A model generated the notes under the pieces. The model was given only the letters and a program-made list of their open reading frames with translations, did not search any database and had not been told where the DNA came from. This document shows, piece after piece, positions 44,288 through 53,813 of a DNA stretch of 64,000 nucleotides (positions are counted from its first letter, which is position 1; each line of letters opens with the position of its first letter). The stretch is from NCBI GenBank assembly GCA_964609675.1, contig CAZSRX010000019.1, positions 1-64,000 on the forward strand, read 5' to 3'. Source of the DNA: CAZSRX01 sp964609675 [NCBI: uncultured Bacteroidota bacterium]. GTDB taxonomy: Bacteria > CLD3 > SB21. Position numbers and translations under genes: made by a program.

Positions 44288-44857
44288 CTACAACGTAATA
44301 TGCGGTTTAATTTTTTGAAACAGCTTATTGCCGATTCCTTTGACTTTTTTAAGGTCTTCCGGTTTTTTAAACGGGCCGTTCAGCGTGCGGTATTGTATAA
44401 TGCGTTCGGCGAGTTTCGGACCGATACCCGGCAGCGAGGCAAAAGCGTGGGCGTCAGCCGTATTGATGGAAACCGCCTTCAGAGGCTCATCGCCGGTTGC
44501 TGACAGTAAAGAATCCAATTCAGTATCGGTTTGCAATCCGGACAACCGGCTTTTAATATATTCGCTTTGTTGGGCCCAGTCCTTGATTTTTAAGGAATCC
44601 TCAGCCATAAGTTTTTTTAGGGAATCGGAAACCGAACTGTCCGCTTCCTGTTGCAGGAGGGCCAACAACGACGCCTCACGATCTGTTGTCTGCTCGCTGT
44701 CGGATATCATGGAGCGGAAAACCGGAATCAAAGCGCCCAGCAATGCGGTTGAACACAAAAACATCACGACATAAGCCTCGGATCGTGAAAGATAAAAATA
44801 TTCAAAAAGTTTATAAATGCTTTCAGTTTTCTGCCTAAGAGAGTTTAATAATTTCAC
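44288..44857 (-). CDS. ComEA-like helix-hairpin-helix protein
   Basis: The 189-residue protein has one N-terminal transmembrane helix (about 28-49) and a coiled, acidic linker. It ends in a C-terminal double helix-hairpin-helix domain: SINTADAHAFASLPGIGPKL and YRTLNGPFKKPEDLKKVKGI. This is the ComEA architecture, a membrane-anchored double-stranded-DNA receptor for transformation. The long linker and the PilM/PilN-like genes just downstream make a DNA-uptake or pilus-related role plausible. Confidence 0.85.
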   Translation of the reverse strand: MKLLNSLRQKTESIYKLFEYFYLSRSEAYVVMFLCSTALLGALIPVFRSMISDSEQTTDREASLLALLQQEADSSVSDSLKKLMAEDSLKIKDWAQQSEYIKSRLSGLQTDTELDSLLSATGDEPLKAVSINTADAHAFASLPGIGPKLAERIIQYRTLNGPFKKPEDLKKVKGIGNKLFQKIKPHITL

Positions 44858-44887
44858 ATTAATAAAAAAAGACTTATTTTTAATTTA

Positions 44888-46030
44888 TTAACTGGAGAAA
44901 GCTTCTTTAACTTTTTTAAAGAATCCTTTTTCATGAGCGCCGGCGGGCAGGAAGTTCTTTGAGAGGGATAATTGCCTCAGAATCTTTTTTTCCTCTTCCG
45001 TCAGTCGCGTGGGAATAAATACTGAAATCCGAATAAGCTGGTCGCCGTTACCGCTGCCGTTAAGGTGCGGAATGCCCTTGCCCCGCATGCGTAGGATTTT
45101 TCCGGATTGGATACCCGGGGGCACGGTGAGTCGCGATTTGCCGAAAAGCGTAGGCACTTCAATTTCATCGCCCAAAGCCGCCTGAGGAAAACTGATGGTC
45201 ATATCCAGAAGCACGTCATCGCCGTGGCGTTCAAAGAGTTCGTCTTCTTTTTCTTCGATAATAACGATAACATCGCCGGCTTCGCCGCCGTGTGCTGCGG
45301 CATGACCCTGTCCTCGAAGCGGTATGTAATTACCCGTTGTTACACCGGCCGGTACCTTGACAGAAATCGTCGTTTCGCCCGAAGTCACACCCTCGCCGGA
45401 ACAGGTCGCGCAAGGTTTGGTAATCACGGTTCCCTGGCCGTTGCAGTTGCGGCAGGTGGTAATGTTGACAAATTGTCCGAACAGCGACCGGGAAACCTGT
45501 TTGACTTGTCCCGAACCGCGGCATACTGAACATGTTGTACGCTGACTGCCCGGCGCAGCCCCTGTACCGGAACAGGTTTCGCAGGGTTTGCGTTTTTTAA
45601 GTTTGATTTTCTTGGTAACGCCCTCGGCGATTTCCTGAAGAGTCAGGCGGAGTTTAACCTCGATATCGGCGCCCCGCCGTGAACGCGTATCGGTACGGCC
45701 GCCGCGCTCGCCGAAAAAATCCCCAAAGCCGCCGAACCCCCCAAAAATATCGCTGAAGTGCGTGAAAATGTCGTTAATGTCCGTGAAACCCTGCTCGCCC
45801 ATGCCGCGAAGTCCCTCATGGCCAAAACGGTCATAATTCGCGCGCTTCTGCTCGTCGCTCAGCACACCGTAAGCTTCGGCTATTTCCTTGAACTTCTCCT
45901 CAGCTTTTTTGTCGCCCGGATTACGATCAGGATGATATTGCATAGCCAGCTTCCGGTATGCCTTCTTAATTTCGTCCAGAGAACTGTTCCGCTGAACGCC
46001 TAATATTTCGTAATAATCTCTTTTCGTCAT
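44888..46030 (-). CDS. dnaJ: chaperone protein DnaJ
   Basis: The 380-residue protein has a full J domain with YHPDRNPGD, a Gly/Phe region ([16 protein letters not shown]), four zinc-binding repeats ([32 protein letters not shown]) and the C-terminal substrate-binding domains. It stimulates DnaK ATPase and delivers unfolded clients. dnaK and grpE are not in the window. A good promoter lies upstream, and no heat-shock operator of the CIRCE type was seen. dnaJ heads the eleven-gene run that ends with coaX. Confidence 0.97.
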   Translation of the reverse strand: MTKRDYYEILGVQRNSSLDEIKKAYRKLAMQYHPDRNPGDKKAEEKFKEIAEAYGVLSDEQKRANYDRFGHEGLRGMGEQGFTDINDIFTHFSDIFGGFGGFGDFFGERGGRTDTRSRRGADIEVKLRLTLQEIAEGVTKKIKLKKRKPCETCSGTGAAPGSQRTTCSVCRGSGQVKQVSRSLFGQFVNITTCRNCNGQGTVITKPCATCSGEGVTSGETTISVKVPAGVTTGNYIPLRGQGHAAAHGGEAGDVIVIIEEKEDELFERHGDDVLLDMTISFPQAALGDEIEVPTLFGKSRLTVPPGIQSGKILRMRGKGIPHLNGSGNGDQLIRISVFIPTRLTEEEKKILRQLSLSKNFLPAGAHEKGFFKKVKEAFSS

Positions 46031-46068
46031 AAGCGTTATAGTATATAATAAAAATCGTAAAGCAAATA

Positions 46069-46097
46069 ATTATAATACTTAATAAGTTTTAAATCAA
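46069..46097 (-). promoter_or_regulatory. sigma70-type promoter upstream of dnaJ
   Basis: On the minus strand, TTGATT (46097-46092) and a perfect TATAAT (46074-46069) are separated by 17 bases. The transcript would start about 30 bases before the dnaJ ATG and could serve the whole run to coaX. Confidence 0.55.
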
Positions 46098-46110
46098 TAG
46101 ATATTAGCAG

Positions 46111-46140
46111 AAATTTTTTCTTATGGAATATAAGAAATTT
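46111..46140. repeat. imperfect AT-rich inverted repeat between recG and dnaJ
   Basis: AAATTTTTTCTTAT and ATAAGAAATTT can pair with a bulge of three T. The hairpin lies about 45 bases after the recG stop, just upstream of the dnaJ promoter. It might be a weak terminator or only AT-rich sequence, since there is no GC stem. Confidence 0.3.
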
Positions 46141-46184
46141 TAGGCGTTCGCATTCACTTATTATACGGTGCGATAGCGTTTGAC

Positions 46185-48302
46185 TTATCCGATTTGTCCC
46201 AAACCAAAACGTGCCTGATAATCTTTAATGAACTTTTCCCGGATCAAGACATGAGCGGGATGCCTGAGGTGCGGGTCCTGATCGATAATCGCAAAGGCTT
46301 CCTGCCGGGCGGCGATGAGAATTGGACGGTCATATATGAGATGCGCCAGCTTGAGTTCCGGCATGCCGGATTGTCGGGTGCCAAAAAATTCTCCCGGTCC
46401 GCGCAAGTTCAGGTCTTCCTCGGCGATTTTGAATCCGTCCTGTGTTTCGGTCATGACCGTCATCCGCTTCAGGGCATCTTCGCTGAGGTCTTTTTTATCC
46501 GTCATCAGGATACAGTAGGATTGTTCCGCGCCCCGACCGATGCGGCCGCGCAGCTGATGCAGTTGCGTGAGCCCGTACCGCTCGGCATGCTCAATAACCA
46601 TAACCGTGGCGTTCGGCACGTTCACGCCAACTTCGATCACCGTCGTGCTGACCAGGATATCCGTCTGCCGGTCTTTGAAGGCTTTCATGATGTTTTGTTT
46701 TTCCGCCGAACCCATCCGTCCATGCAGCAGCCCTATACGTAATTCCGGAAACACTTTACCGGAAAGCTGTTCATAGGCTTCCGCGGCCGCTTTCAGATCC
46801 AGCTTTTCGCTTTGTTCGATGAGCGGATAAACAATATAGATTTGATGACCGGCGGCCACTTCTTTACGGATGAAATCGTATATTTTGGCGCGTGAAGATT
46901 CGTCGCGTACCGCGGTGCGTATGGGCTGGCGGCCGGCGGGCAGCTCCGGAATCACCGAAACATCCAGATCCCCGTAAACCGTCATGGCGAGCGTGCGCGG
47001 TATCGGCGTGGCGGTCATGACCAGCACGTCCGGATTGAAGCCCGCCTCAACGGCTTTCTGCCTGATTTCCCCACGCTGCATAACCCCGAAACGGTGTTGC
47101 TCGTCTATGATAATAAGACCCAGTTTGGCAAATTTTACGGATTCCTGAAAAAGCGCGTGGGTGCCCACGACGATAGACGCCCGGTGGTCAAGAATATCCG
47201 ACAGGATTTTTTCGCGCTCCGATTTTTTCTGCCCGCCTTTGAGCAATACAACCGGTATGTCCATTCCCCATAGATATTCCTGCAAAACAATGTAATGTTG
47301 ATCGGCCAGAATCTCGGTCGGCGCCATAAACGCCGTCTGATACCCGTTTTCTACGGCCATCAGTATCGCCAGGATCGCGACCACCGTCTTGCCGCTGCCC
47401 ACATCGCCCTGAAGCAGCCGGTTCATGGGGTAAGGCGATTTCATGTCTTCCCGAATTTCTTTCAGCGCCTGTTTCTGCCCTTCCGTCAGCTGAAACGGGA
47501 GTTGTTCAATTAATTGACGGGTCTTATTGCCTACTTTTTCAAAACGGATGCCGTCCGGCTGAAGTCGAACCCGTTTTTTCTGATACGCCATCATCAGTTC
47601 CAGATAAAAAAACTCGTCAAATTTAAATCGGTATAATGCGCGCTGCAACCTTTCGGTGTTGGTGGGAAAATGAATTTCCCGGTAGCTTTCCGAAAGGTTC
47701 ATCAGGTCTTTTTTTAACCGGAGCGGTTCGGGGAGCGGATCGGGAATAGCATCGGTCACCGGCAGCAGCGGTTTTATCAGCCGGCGAAATCCCCTGCTGT
47801 CCAGCCATTTTTTTCTCAGCGCTTCCGTGGTTGGATAAAGGGGAATAATCGATCCCGTATGCATGAAATCGGTATCATCCTCATCATCTAAACGATCAAA
47901 TTCCGGATGGGCTATCTGCTTTTCATGGTTATAAAAATCAACTTTTCCGTACACGGCCAGATATTCGCCGGTTTCAAAGGCATTCTGAAAATATTGCGCA
48001 CCCTTAAACCAGACGAGACTAAGATAACCGGTTTCATCAGAAATAATCAGTCGGAATCTGGAGCCGCTCATCTTTCTGTTTTTTACCAGCCCAAAATTTT
48101 CCACCTTGCCAACGACCGTCACCCATTCATTGAGACGTATTTCATTGATTTTTTTTATGTTAGTTCTATCAATATATCTTCTGGGAACATAATTCAGCAA
48201 GTCATAAACATTATAAATACCCATTTCGTAAAGAATTGCCGCGCGTTTCGGGCCAACGCCCGGAAGATATTTTATATCACTTTGGAGACTGATTTTAACC
48301 AT
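46185..48302 (-). CDS. recG: ATP-dependent DNA helicase RecG
   Basis: The 705-residue helicase has an N-terminal wedge region that includes a helix-hairpin-helix-like start (YLPGVGPKRAAILYEMG) and an OB fold. The helicase core contains Walker A GDVGSGKTVVA, the DExH-type box DEQHRFG, TATPIPRTLAM, and motif VI QLRGRIGRG. The C-terminal TRG region ends in FGLGQIG. RecG reverses stalled replication forks and branch-migrates Holliday junctions. Length and motif order are standard. Confidence 0.97.
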   Translation of the reverse strand: MVKISLQSDIKYLPGVGPKRAAILYEMGIYNVYDLLNYVPRRYIDRTNIKKINEIRLNEWVTVVGKVENFGLVKNRKMSGSRFRLIISDETGYLSLVWFKGAQYFQNAFETGEYLAVYGKVDFYNHEKQIAHPEFDRLDDEDDTDFMHTGSIIPLYPTTEALRKKWLDSRGFRRLIKPLLPVTDAIPDPLPEPLRLKKDLMNLSESYREIHFPTNTERLQRALYRFKFDEFFYLELMMAYQKKRVRLQPDGIRFEKVGNKTRQLIEQLPFQLTEGQKQALKEIREDMKSPYPMNRLLQGDVGSGKTVVAILAILMAVENGYQTAFMAPTEILADQHYIVLQEYLWGMDIPVVLLKGGQKKSEREKILSDILDHRASIVVGTHALFQESVKFAKLGLIIIDEQHRFGVMQRGEIRQKAVEAGFNPDVLVMTATPIPRTLAMTVYGDLDVSVIPELPAGRQPIRTAVRDESSRAKIYDFIRKEVAAGHQIYIVYPLIEQSEKLDLKAAAEAYEQLSGKVFPELRIGLLHGRMGSAEKQNIMKAFKDRQTDILVSTTVIEVGVNVPNATVMVIEHAERYGLTQLHQLRGRIGRGAEQSYCILMTDKKDLSEDALKRMTVMTETQDGFKIAEEDLNLRGPGEFFGTRQSGMPELKLAHLIYDRPILIAARQEAFAIIDQDPHLRHPAHVLIREKFIKDYQARFGLGQIG

Positions 48303-48514
48303 AAGATGCGTTATGTGAGATATTATTCACACTAAAAGCAAATAAATGTTAAATAAATATTACACATTTTTGATTTTGACTATAAATCGTATAAACATGG
48401 TTGACATTTGTTTGTAAACGCCTTAACTTGGGAGAAATTAATATCACTATAAAAAATATTATTTACAATATTTTTTTGTGGGTATTTATTACAGCGGTTT
48501 TTTATCGGAAAGGT

Positions 48515-48916
48515 ATGAATTTGAAACCGGGTAATCGCAGGATTTTAGTGATTGATGATGAAGATGAAGTACGGGAGATGCTGAGGCGCATCTTGCGGTT
48601 TTCGTCATTTGATGTCATTGAAGCACGAGACAGCGCCGAAGGCATGAAGCTGGCTTTATCCGAAAAACCCGATTTGATAACATTGGATATCATGATGCCC
48701 GGTAAAGACGGTCTGACCTTGTGTGAGGAACTTAAAGCCCACGAAGGGACGAAGCACATTCCGGTGGTGGTCGTTACCGTGGCCAGCAACCGTAAAAAGG
48801 CCCTGGATGCCGGCGCGGATTATTACATGAATAAATTATTTTCTATAGACGAATTTGTCGGCGTGGTTCAGAATTTGCTGAACAACCAACCCATGCCGGC
48901 CCAAACGGCGCTTTAG
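48515..48916 (+). CDS. stand-alone receiver-domain response regulator
   Basis: The ATG at 48515 gives 133 residues forming one CheY-like domain: the acidic pocket in VIDDEDE, the phosphorylated aspartate in LDIMMPG, the threonine in VVVTVA and the lysine in MNKLFS, where the usual proline after lysine is Leu. No output domain is present. The longer frame back to 48401 would need a TTG start and is not convincing. It is a lone plus-strand gene between minus-strand housekeeping genes and ends in a 4-base convergent overlap with the Rsm22-like gene. Confidence 0.87.
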   Translation: MNLKPGNRRILVIDDEDEVREMLRRILRFSSFDVIEARDSAEGMKLALSEKPDLITLDIMMPGKDGLTLCEELKAHEGTKHIPVVVVTVASNRKKALDAGADYYMNKLFSIDEFVGVVQNLLNNQPMPAQTAL

Positions 48917-50067
48917 TCCATTCCTGGAAATAATATATCAACAGACGTCTCGGGGGTAATGTTTAGGTACCTTTTTCCCGGTATCGGGTTTTTAATTTCC
49001 ACGAGATTATAGCGCCGCAGGCGGCCGAATGCTTCGTTACATACGGTTTTATTGCGTTTGTTTTTCTGAAATTCTGTTTTTCCGGTATCATTGCATGCGA
49101 TGGCCCGGTATCGTCCCTTTTCATCAAACAATTCACTGACGATTCGGTAAATATTCTTCCTGTTTTTTCCGGGGCTGATATAATTAATCAGAGTCCGGTT
49201 TTTTTTCGTTAAGATGATATAAGTAAATTTCAGCGATTTTTTTATGTGGCCGATCATTTCATCCATTAGCGCCATATAAACGGGACGTTCCCACGGAATA
49301 TCATGATGACACCAGTCGCCGGGGTCATGCAACAAAGGGCAGGGGATTAGCGTGCAGCAAGGCGAATAAATCGTCCAACCCTTCGATAGCATCCGATCAC
49401 GAAAGGCCTGCAGGTTTCTGGCTGTCTCCCGGAGCGCCGGCTCAATTAACAGAGCATAACCGTCATCATTCAGGGATTTTTCTAATAATAACTGAAAATT
49501 ATCAATACCACGCGAAGATAATTCGGACAAAAAATTTCCTCCGATAACCAGATCATAAGAAGCCCCGGTTACGCACGGGTCATTGAGATTTACAGGTATT
49601 GTTTGAAAGACGGTGTCGGTAAAAACGGATTTCAGGTCTGACCCGGACTCACGCAAAGCGGATTCGCTATAATCGCTTAGTGTGAGATGACATTGACCCG
49701 CGGGGATTTGGTTCTGGCCGGCCCAACTCATGAATCCCCAGGCCATACTGCCGGTGCCGCTGGCGACATCCAGGACGCGAATTGGCTTGTTTGAAGAAAA
49801 AAAACCGCTGGGACGCAGTTCATCCAGCGGATAATATATTTTTAAGAGATTAGCAGAGGTGTAATAAAGCTGATAGGCTTTACGATAGTGATCCGCGTCC
49901 AGGTAAATGTCCGGTCCATCAGCGTTTTTTTTATTAAACCGCCGGGCAAGCTCCTGAACGGTTTTGGCAAAGAATTTCAGTGCGGCCGGGTTTGGGCTCG
50001 ACAAATTCAATCCCAGCTTACGTTCCAGGTGCCGGATGTAATTATCCGGCAGAGACATACGTCGCAT
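48913..50067 (-). CDS. Rsm22/METTL17-like methyltransferase with conserved cysteine cluster
   Basis: The 384-residue protein has a class I SAM-binding motif VLDVASGTGSMAWGF (98-112) and the post-motif GGNFLSEL. A cysteine group at 237, 238, 243 and 253 (CCTLIPCP to DWCHH) matches the pattern typical of Rsm22 proteins, where such cysteines bind an Fe-S cluster in mitochondrial METTL17. Family members act on or bind the small ribosomal subunit. A basic C-terminal extension with KNRKNIYR and KRNKTV would suit RNA binding. It begins 6 bases after serS. Confidence 0.8.
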   Translation of the reverse strand: MRRMSLPDNYIRHLERKLGLNLSSPNPAALKFFAKTVQELARRFNKKNADGPDIYLDADHYRKAYQLYYTSANLLKIYYPLDELRPSGFFSSNKPIRVLDVASGTGSMAWGFMSWAGQNQIPAGQCHLTLSDYSESALRESGSDLKSVFTDTVFQTIPVNLNDPCVTGASYDLVIGGNFLSELSSRGIDNFQLLLEKSLNDDGYALLIEPALRETARNLQAFRDRMLSKGWTIYSPCCTLIPCPLLHDPGDWCHHDIPWERPVYMALMDEMIGHIKKSLKFTYIILTKKNRTLINYISPGKNRKNIYRIVSELFDEKGRYRAIACNDTGKTEFQKNKRNKTVCNEAFGRLRRYNLVEIKNPIPGKRYLNITPETSVDILFPGMD

Positions 50068-50073
50068 GATGCT

Positions 50074-51345
50074 TCAGGCGCCGGATTTGATGACGTCCAT
50101 TCCCATATAGGTTCTCAGGGCCGCGGGTACGATTACCGTGCCTTCGTCCGTTTGGTAGTTTTCGAGTATCGCCGAAACGATGCGTGGCAGGGCCAGCGCG
50201 GAGCCGTTCAGCGTATGTACATATTCAGGCTTGCCGCTTCCGCTTTTATATTTCACATTCATCCGCCGGGCCTGAAACGCTTCGAAATTACTGCATGATG
50301 AAACCTCCAGCCAGCGCTGCTGTCCCGCCGACCACACTTCGAGATCGTATTTTTTGGTCTGTGTGAATCCCATGTCGCCGCGGCACATCAGCAGCACCCG
50401 GTACGGCAATTCCAGTAGCCGTAGCAGGTTTTCGGCGTCCGCGCGCAGGCTTTCCAGTTCGTCGTAGGACGTTTCGGGCAGGACGAATTTGACCAATTCC
50501 ACTTTATCGAACTGGTGCAGGCGGTTCAGGCCGCGTACGTCCTTGCCGTATGAACCCGCCTCCCGGCGGAAACAGGGCGTGTAAGCCGCGTATTTTACGG
50601 GCAGGGCATCGGCATTTAAAATTTCGTCGCGGTGAATATTGGTAACCGGCACCTCCGCGGTCGGAATCAGATAAAATTCGTCGCGCGTCACCACGTACAT
50701 CTGGTCTTCCTTGTCGGGAAGCTGGCCCGTGCCGGTGGCGCTGTCAGTATTGACCAGCAGCGGCGGTTGGATCTCGGTATATCCGCGCTGCACGGCCTGG
50801 TCCAGGAAAAAATTAATTAAAGCCCGCTGCAGGCGCGCGCCGGCTCCTTTGTATACCGGAAACCCGGATCCGGTGATTTTGGTACCGGTTTTGAAATCGA
50901 TGATTCCGAGATAGTCACTGAGGTCCCAGTGCGGCTTCATCGAAAAATCCGTTTTTGGCATATCGCCCCATGAAGCGATCACCTGATTGTCTTCCGGTTT
51001 GGAACCCGCCGGCACGGAAGGATGCGGAAGGTTCGGTACCGTCAGCAACAACTGCCGCAGCTGCGCTTCGGTGGCTTTAAGCTGTTCATCCAGCGATTTA
51101 ATGGTATCGCCCACCGTCTTCATTTCAGCGATGAGATTGTCCGCGTTTTGTTTTTCTTTTTTCAAACGGGCGACTTCCTCCGAAGCGCGGTTACGCTTCG
51201 CCTTAAGCTCCTCTACCTGCTGGATGATGGATTTTCGCGCGTCATCAAACCGGATTATGGCGTCAATGTCGGTCTCAAATCCCTTTTCTTTGGCCCCTGT
51301 CTTTACGGAATCGGCATGATCCCGGATAAATTTTAAGTCTAACAT
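50074..51345 (-). CDS. serS: seryl-tRNA synthetase
   Basis: The ATG at 51345 gives the standard start MLDLKFIRDHADSVK and 423 residues. A longer frame from 51378 adds a hydrophobic leader with no family support. The N-terminal antiparallel coiled coil is followed by class II motifs: motif 2 in FRREAGSYGKDVRGLNRLHQ and motif 3 in GSALALPRIVSAILE. It charges tRNA-Ser. Confidence 0.97.
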   Translation of the reverse strand: MLDLKFIRDHADSVKTGAKEKGFETDIDAIIRFDDARKSIIQQVEELKAKRNRASEEVARLKKEKQNADNLIAEMKTVGDTIKSLDEQLKATEAQLRQLLLTVPNLPHPSVPAGSKPEDNQVIASWGDMPKTDFSMKPHWDLSDYLGIIDFKTGTKITGSGFPVYKGAGARLQRALINFFLDQAVQRGYTEIQPPLLVNTDSATGTGQLPDKEDQMYVVTRDEFYLIPTAEVPVTNIHRDEILNADALPVKYAAYTPCFRREAGSYGKDVRGLNRLHQFDKVELVKFVLPETSYDELESLRADAENLLRLLELPYRVLLMCRGDMGFTQTKKYDLEVWSAGQQRWLEVSSCSNFEAFQARRMNVKYKSGSGKPEYVHTLNGSALALPRIVSAILENYQTDEGTVIVPAALRTYMGMDVIKSGA

Positions 51346-51414
51346 AAAAAAACCTGCATAGTAAGTTATAAATCGCAACGGATAATAAATATATTCTCCA
51401 ATAAAATCAATACA

Positions 51415-52311
51415 TCATTCACTTGTTTTCAGAACCGGCGACAGCGCTTCAATGGCCTTTATACCATCATCAAGCGTAGCAATATTTTTCGCAACGCCCG
51501 TTCGGATATACTCAACAAATGCTCGCATCTGGGCAAGCACAGGTTCCTCAAATACGTCCACGGTCACGGGGTTTTCATTGGTTGAGCTCCTTTGCGTTAA
51601 TCGCAGATTAATCAGGTCACCGCAATAGGTACACGAAGCCGTTCGGATTTTGATGCGTCGTATTTTTAGTTGAGAATGCCATTCAGCGCGCAGACGGATC
51701 CGTTTATCACGGGAAGTCATCATGCGGATATCGGCCATGTCGGTGATGCCGTTATGAGCCTTGCTTTTTATTTCAATTTCAATTCGGGCGAATTCGTCTT
51801 CAGTCAGGAAACGCGATAAATCAATATCATGCACAGCCAGATCGAGCAGGACGCCGTCGTGCGCTTTTTTGGGGGAATACGGTCCGGTACGGTTAATCGT
51901 GATGGACATTATGTTCTGATTACGGATCCGTTCCCGTAATGCCTGAATAACCGGATTAAATCGCTCGGTGAAAGATGTGCATGTTTGAACAGGGGCCCCG
52001 GTGCTGGCGGTATGAAGTTCTCGGAGTTCCGGCAGATTAACCGCCACCGGCTTTTCAATCAGCAGATGCTTACCCATACGGATAAGATGTTGCGCCATGG
52101 CGGCATGATGACGGCTGGGAGAAGCAATAACCGCGGCATCGAAATCCGTATTTTTTATCAAATCGTCAAACGATAAAAAAATCGGTTCAACCGGCGCTTC
52201 ATCCGGTGAGGGATCGCATACCGCCTGGACGGATACGTCGGTGATCTGTTTGAGGGCGCGGTAATGCAGCCGGCCCATGCGCCCGAAACCGATGACGATA
52301 AAACGGATCAT
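51415..52311 (-). CDS. Gfo/Idh/MocA-family NAD(P)-dependent sugar oxidoreductase
   Basis: The 298-residue protein has the Rossmann start VIGFGRMGRLHYRAL, the family EKP motif (LLIEKPVAVN) and the catalytic-region DLAVHDIDLS. Its start overlaps the stop of the DegT aminotransferase gene (TAATG). Such pairs oxidise a nucleotide sugar at C3 and then transaminate it, as in WbpB/WbpE-type routes. This member is somewhat short, so the exact substrate is uncertain. Confidence 0.9.
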   Translation of the reverse strand: MIRFIVIGFGRMGRLHYRALKQITDVSVQAVCDPSPDEAPVEPIFLSFDDLIKNTDFDAAVIASPSRHHAAMAQHLIRMGKHLLIEKPVAVNLPELRELHTASTGAPVQTCTSFTERFNPVIQALRERIRNQNIMSITINRTGPYSPKKAHDGVLLDLAVHDIDLSRFLTEDEFARIEIEIKSKAHNGITDMADIRMMTSRDKRIRLRAEWHSQLKIRRIKIRTASCTYCGDLINLRLTQRSSTNENPVTVDVFEEPVLAQMRAFVEYIRTGVAKNIATLDDGIKAIEALSPVLKTSE

Positions 52312-53396
52312 TAAATAAGGGAGACGATGTAATCCTGCTGTTCATGCGTCAGAAAGGCGCTCATCGGCAGGCTGACTACTTCCCGGCAGGCTTTTTCGGT
52401 ATTCGGAAACTCGGCCGGGTCGTGCGGTACATGGCGGATGGCCTCCTGACGGTACAAGGGTACGGGATAATGGACGGACGTCGGAACACCGTTGGCATTG
52501 AGATGGCGGGTCAGTTCCTCACGACGGTCTGTACGAATGGTGTATTGAGCGAACACACAGTCCCGGTCTGCCTTCACGGTTGGCGGGATTACCGGCTTGC
52601 CACGTAACCGCTCCGTGTATCGGGCGCCCAACTGCCGGCGGCGCGTGAGTTCTTCGTCAAGATATTTCAATTTTACGTTGAGCACGGCCGCCTGTATTGT
52701 GTCCAGCCGCGCGTTCAGCCCGATTATCTGGTGATGGTAACGTTGCGTCTGGCCGTGATTCATGATCATCCGGATTTTACGGCCAAGCGCATCATCATTG
52801 GTAAACACCGCGCCGCCGTCGCCGTAGCAACCCAGCGGCTTGGACGGGAAAAAGCTGGTGCAACCGATCGCCGACAGATTGCAGGACTTGCGCCCTTTAT
52901 ACACAGCGCCGAAACTCTGCGCCGCATCTTCGATAACTATCAGATGGTGCTTCTCAGCGATAGTGTTTATCGCGTCCATATCGGCACACTGTCCGTAAAG
53001 CGATACCGGTATGATCGCTCGGGTTTTGGGCGTTATCTTTTTTTCTATATGAGCGGCGTTCAGATTATACGTGTTGGCGTCGATATCGGCAAAAACAGGA
53101 ATACCGCCCAAAAGCCCAATCACTTCCACCGTTGCAAAAAAACTGAAAGGAGTGGTAATCACTTCCTCGCCCGGTTTAAGCTCTATCGCCATCAACGCCA
53201 GAAGGAGCGCGTCAGTGCCGCTGGAACAGGATATACAGTGCTTTGCTCCGGTATAGGCCGCCAGGCCCGCCTCCAGTTCCTCGACCGCTTTTCCCCTGAT
53301 AAATGCCGTCTGACTGATTACCGATTGTATCGCGTCATCAATTTCGCTTTGATAGGCTTTATATTGAGAATGAAGATCACAAAAAGGGATTTGCAT
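52311..53396 (-). CDS. DegT/DnrJ/EryC1-family sugar aminotransferase (WbpE-like)
   Basis: The 361-residue PLP enzyme shows SCSSGTDALLLAL, the aspartate in VIEDAAQSFGA and the PLP lysine in FPSKPLGCYGDGG, all diagnostic of nucleotide-sugar 3- or 4-aminotransferases. The close match around the lysine resembles WbpE-type UDP-3-keto-sugar aminotransferases. With the adjacent oxidoreductase it probably makes a 3-amino sugar for a surface glycan. Confidence 0.92.
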   Translation of the reverse strand: MQIPFCDLHSQYKAYQSEIDDAIQSVISQTAFIRGKAVEELEAGLAAYTGAKHCISCSSGTDALLLALMAIELKPGEEVITTPFSFFATVEVIGLLGGIPVFADIDANTYNLNAAHIEKKITPKTRAIIPVSLYGQCADMDAINTIAEKHHLIVIEDAAQSFGAVYKGRKSCNLSAIGCTSFFPSKPLGCYGDGGAVFTNDDALGRKIRMIMNHGQTQRYHHQIIGLNARLDTIQAAVLNVKLKYLDEELTRRRQLGARYTERLRGKPVIPPTVKADRDCVFAQYTIRTDRREELTRHLNANGVPTSVHYPVPLYRQEAIRHVPHDPAEFPNTEKACREVVSLPMSAFLTHEQQDYIVSLI

Positions 53397-53813
53397 TTTT
53401 AATTCCTTATGAATCGTTTATTTTTGCTTTATAATAAAATAACCCTGTGATAGTAATGTTTTTTTATTTTTTTTGCTACTTTTTTTATGCATAGAATTAA
53501 AATTCAGTTATAGATACTTTATTGTTGATAATTCCGTGCATGTAAAACGTAATCATTTTTAACGATAGTTCGGATGTATCTTTAAAAATTCAGATATCAG
53601 GATATCGCCAAAATAACGATATATATATTTATTTCTTGAAACTCAAAAACATGTAGATATATTATTAACGTATTGATTTTTAATTCAAGGTTATATATAA
53701 CGGCATCCATGCTGTCGTGATAAAAAGTTACCCAATGAGCTTTGATATCTTTTCATGTCCGACAGATACTTTTTATAACCGATGAAAAATAATTTTCAAT
53801 CAGCGCCCAATCA
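53397..53813. other. divergent AT-rich intergenic region
   Basis: These 417 bases separate the aminotransferase (minus) and the glycosyltransferase (plus). They are strongly AT-rich and have long T runs (53459-53489) and a cluster of GATATC/CGATAT elements around 53588-53626. No credible small gene or RNA was seen. Apart from the candidate promoter at 53673-53701 I cannot assign a function. Confidence 0.6.
53673..53701 (+). promoter_or_regulatory. candidate promoter for the glycosyltransferase
   Basis: TTGATT (53673-53678) and TATAAC (53696-53701) lie 17 bases apart, about 110 bases before the ATG at 53814. AT richness lowers the specificity of the match. Confidence 0.35.

Noticed and set aside
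46031-46184. CIRCE heat-shock operator before dnaJ
   Set aside because: A TTAGCA fragment is present, but the second half-site and the 9-base spacing are not.
48401-48514. Membrane-helix extension of the receiver protein
   Set aside because: It would need a TTG start. The ATG at 48515 gives a normal-length CheY-like domain.
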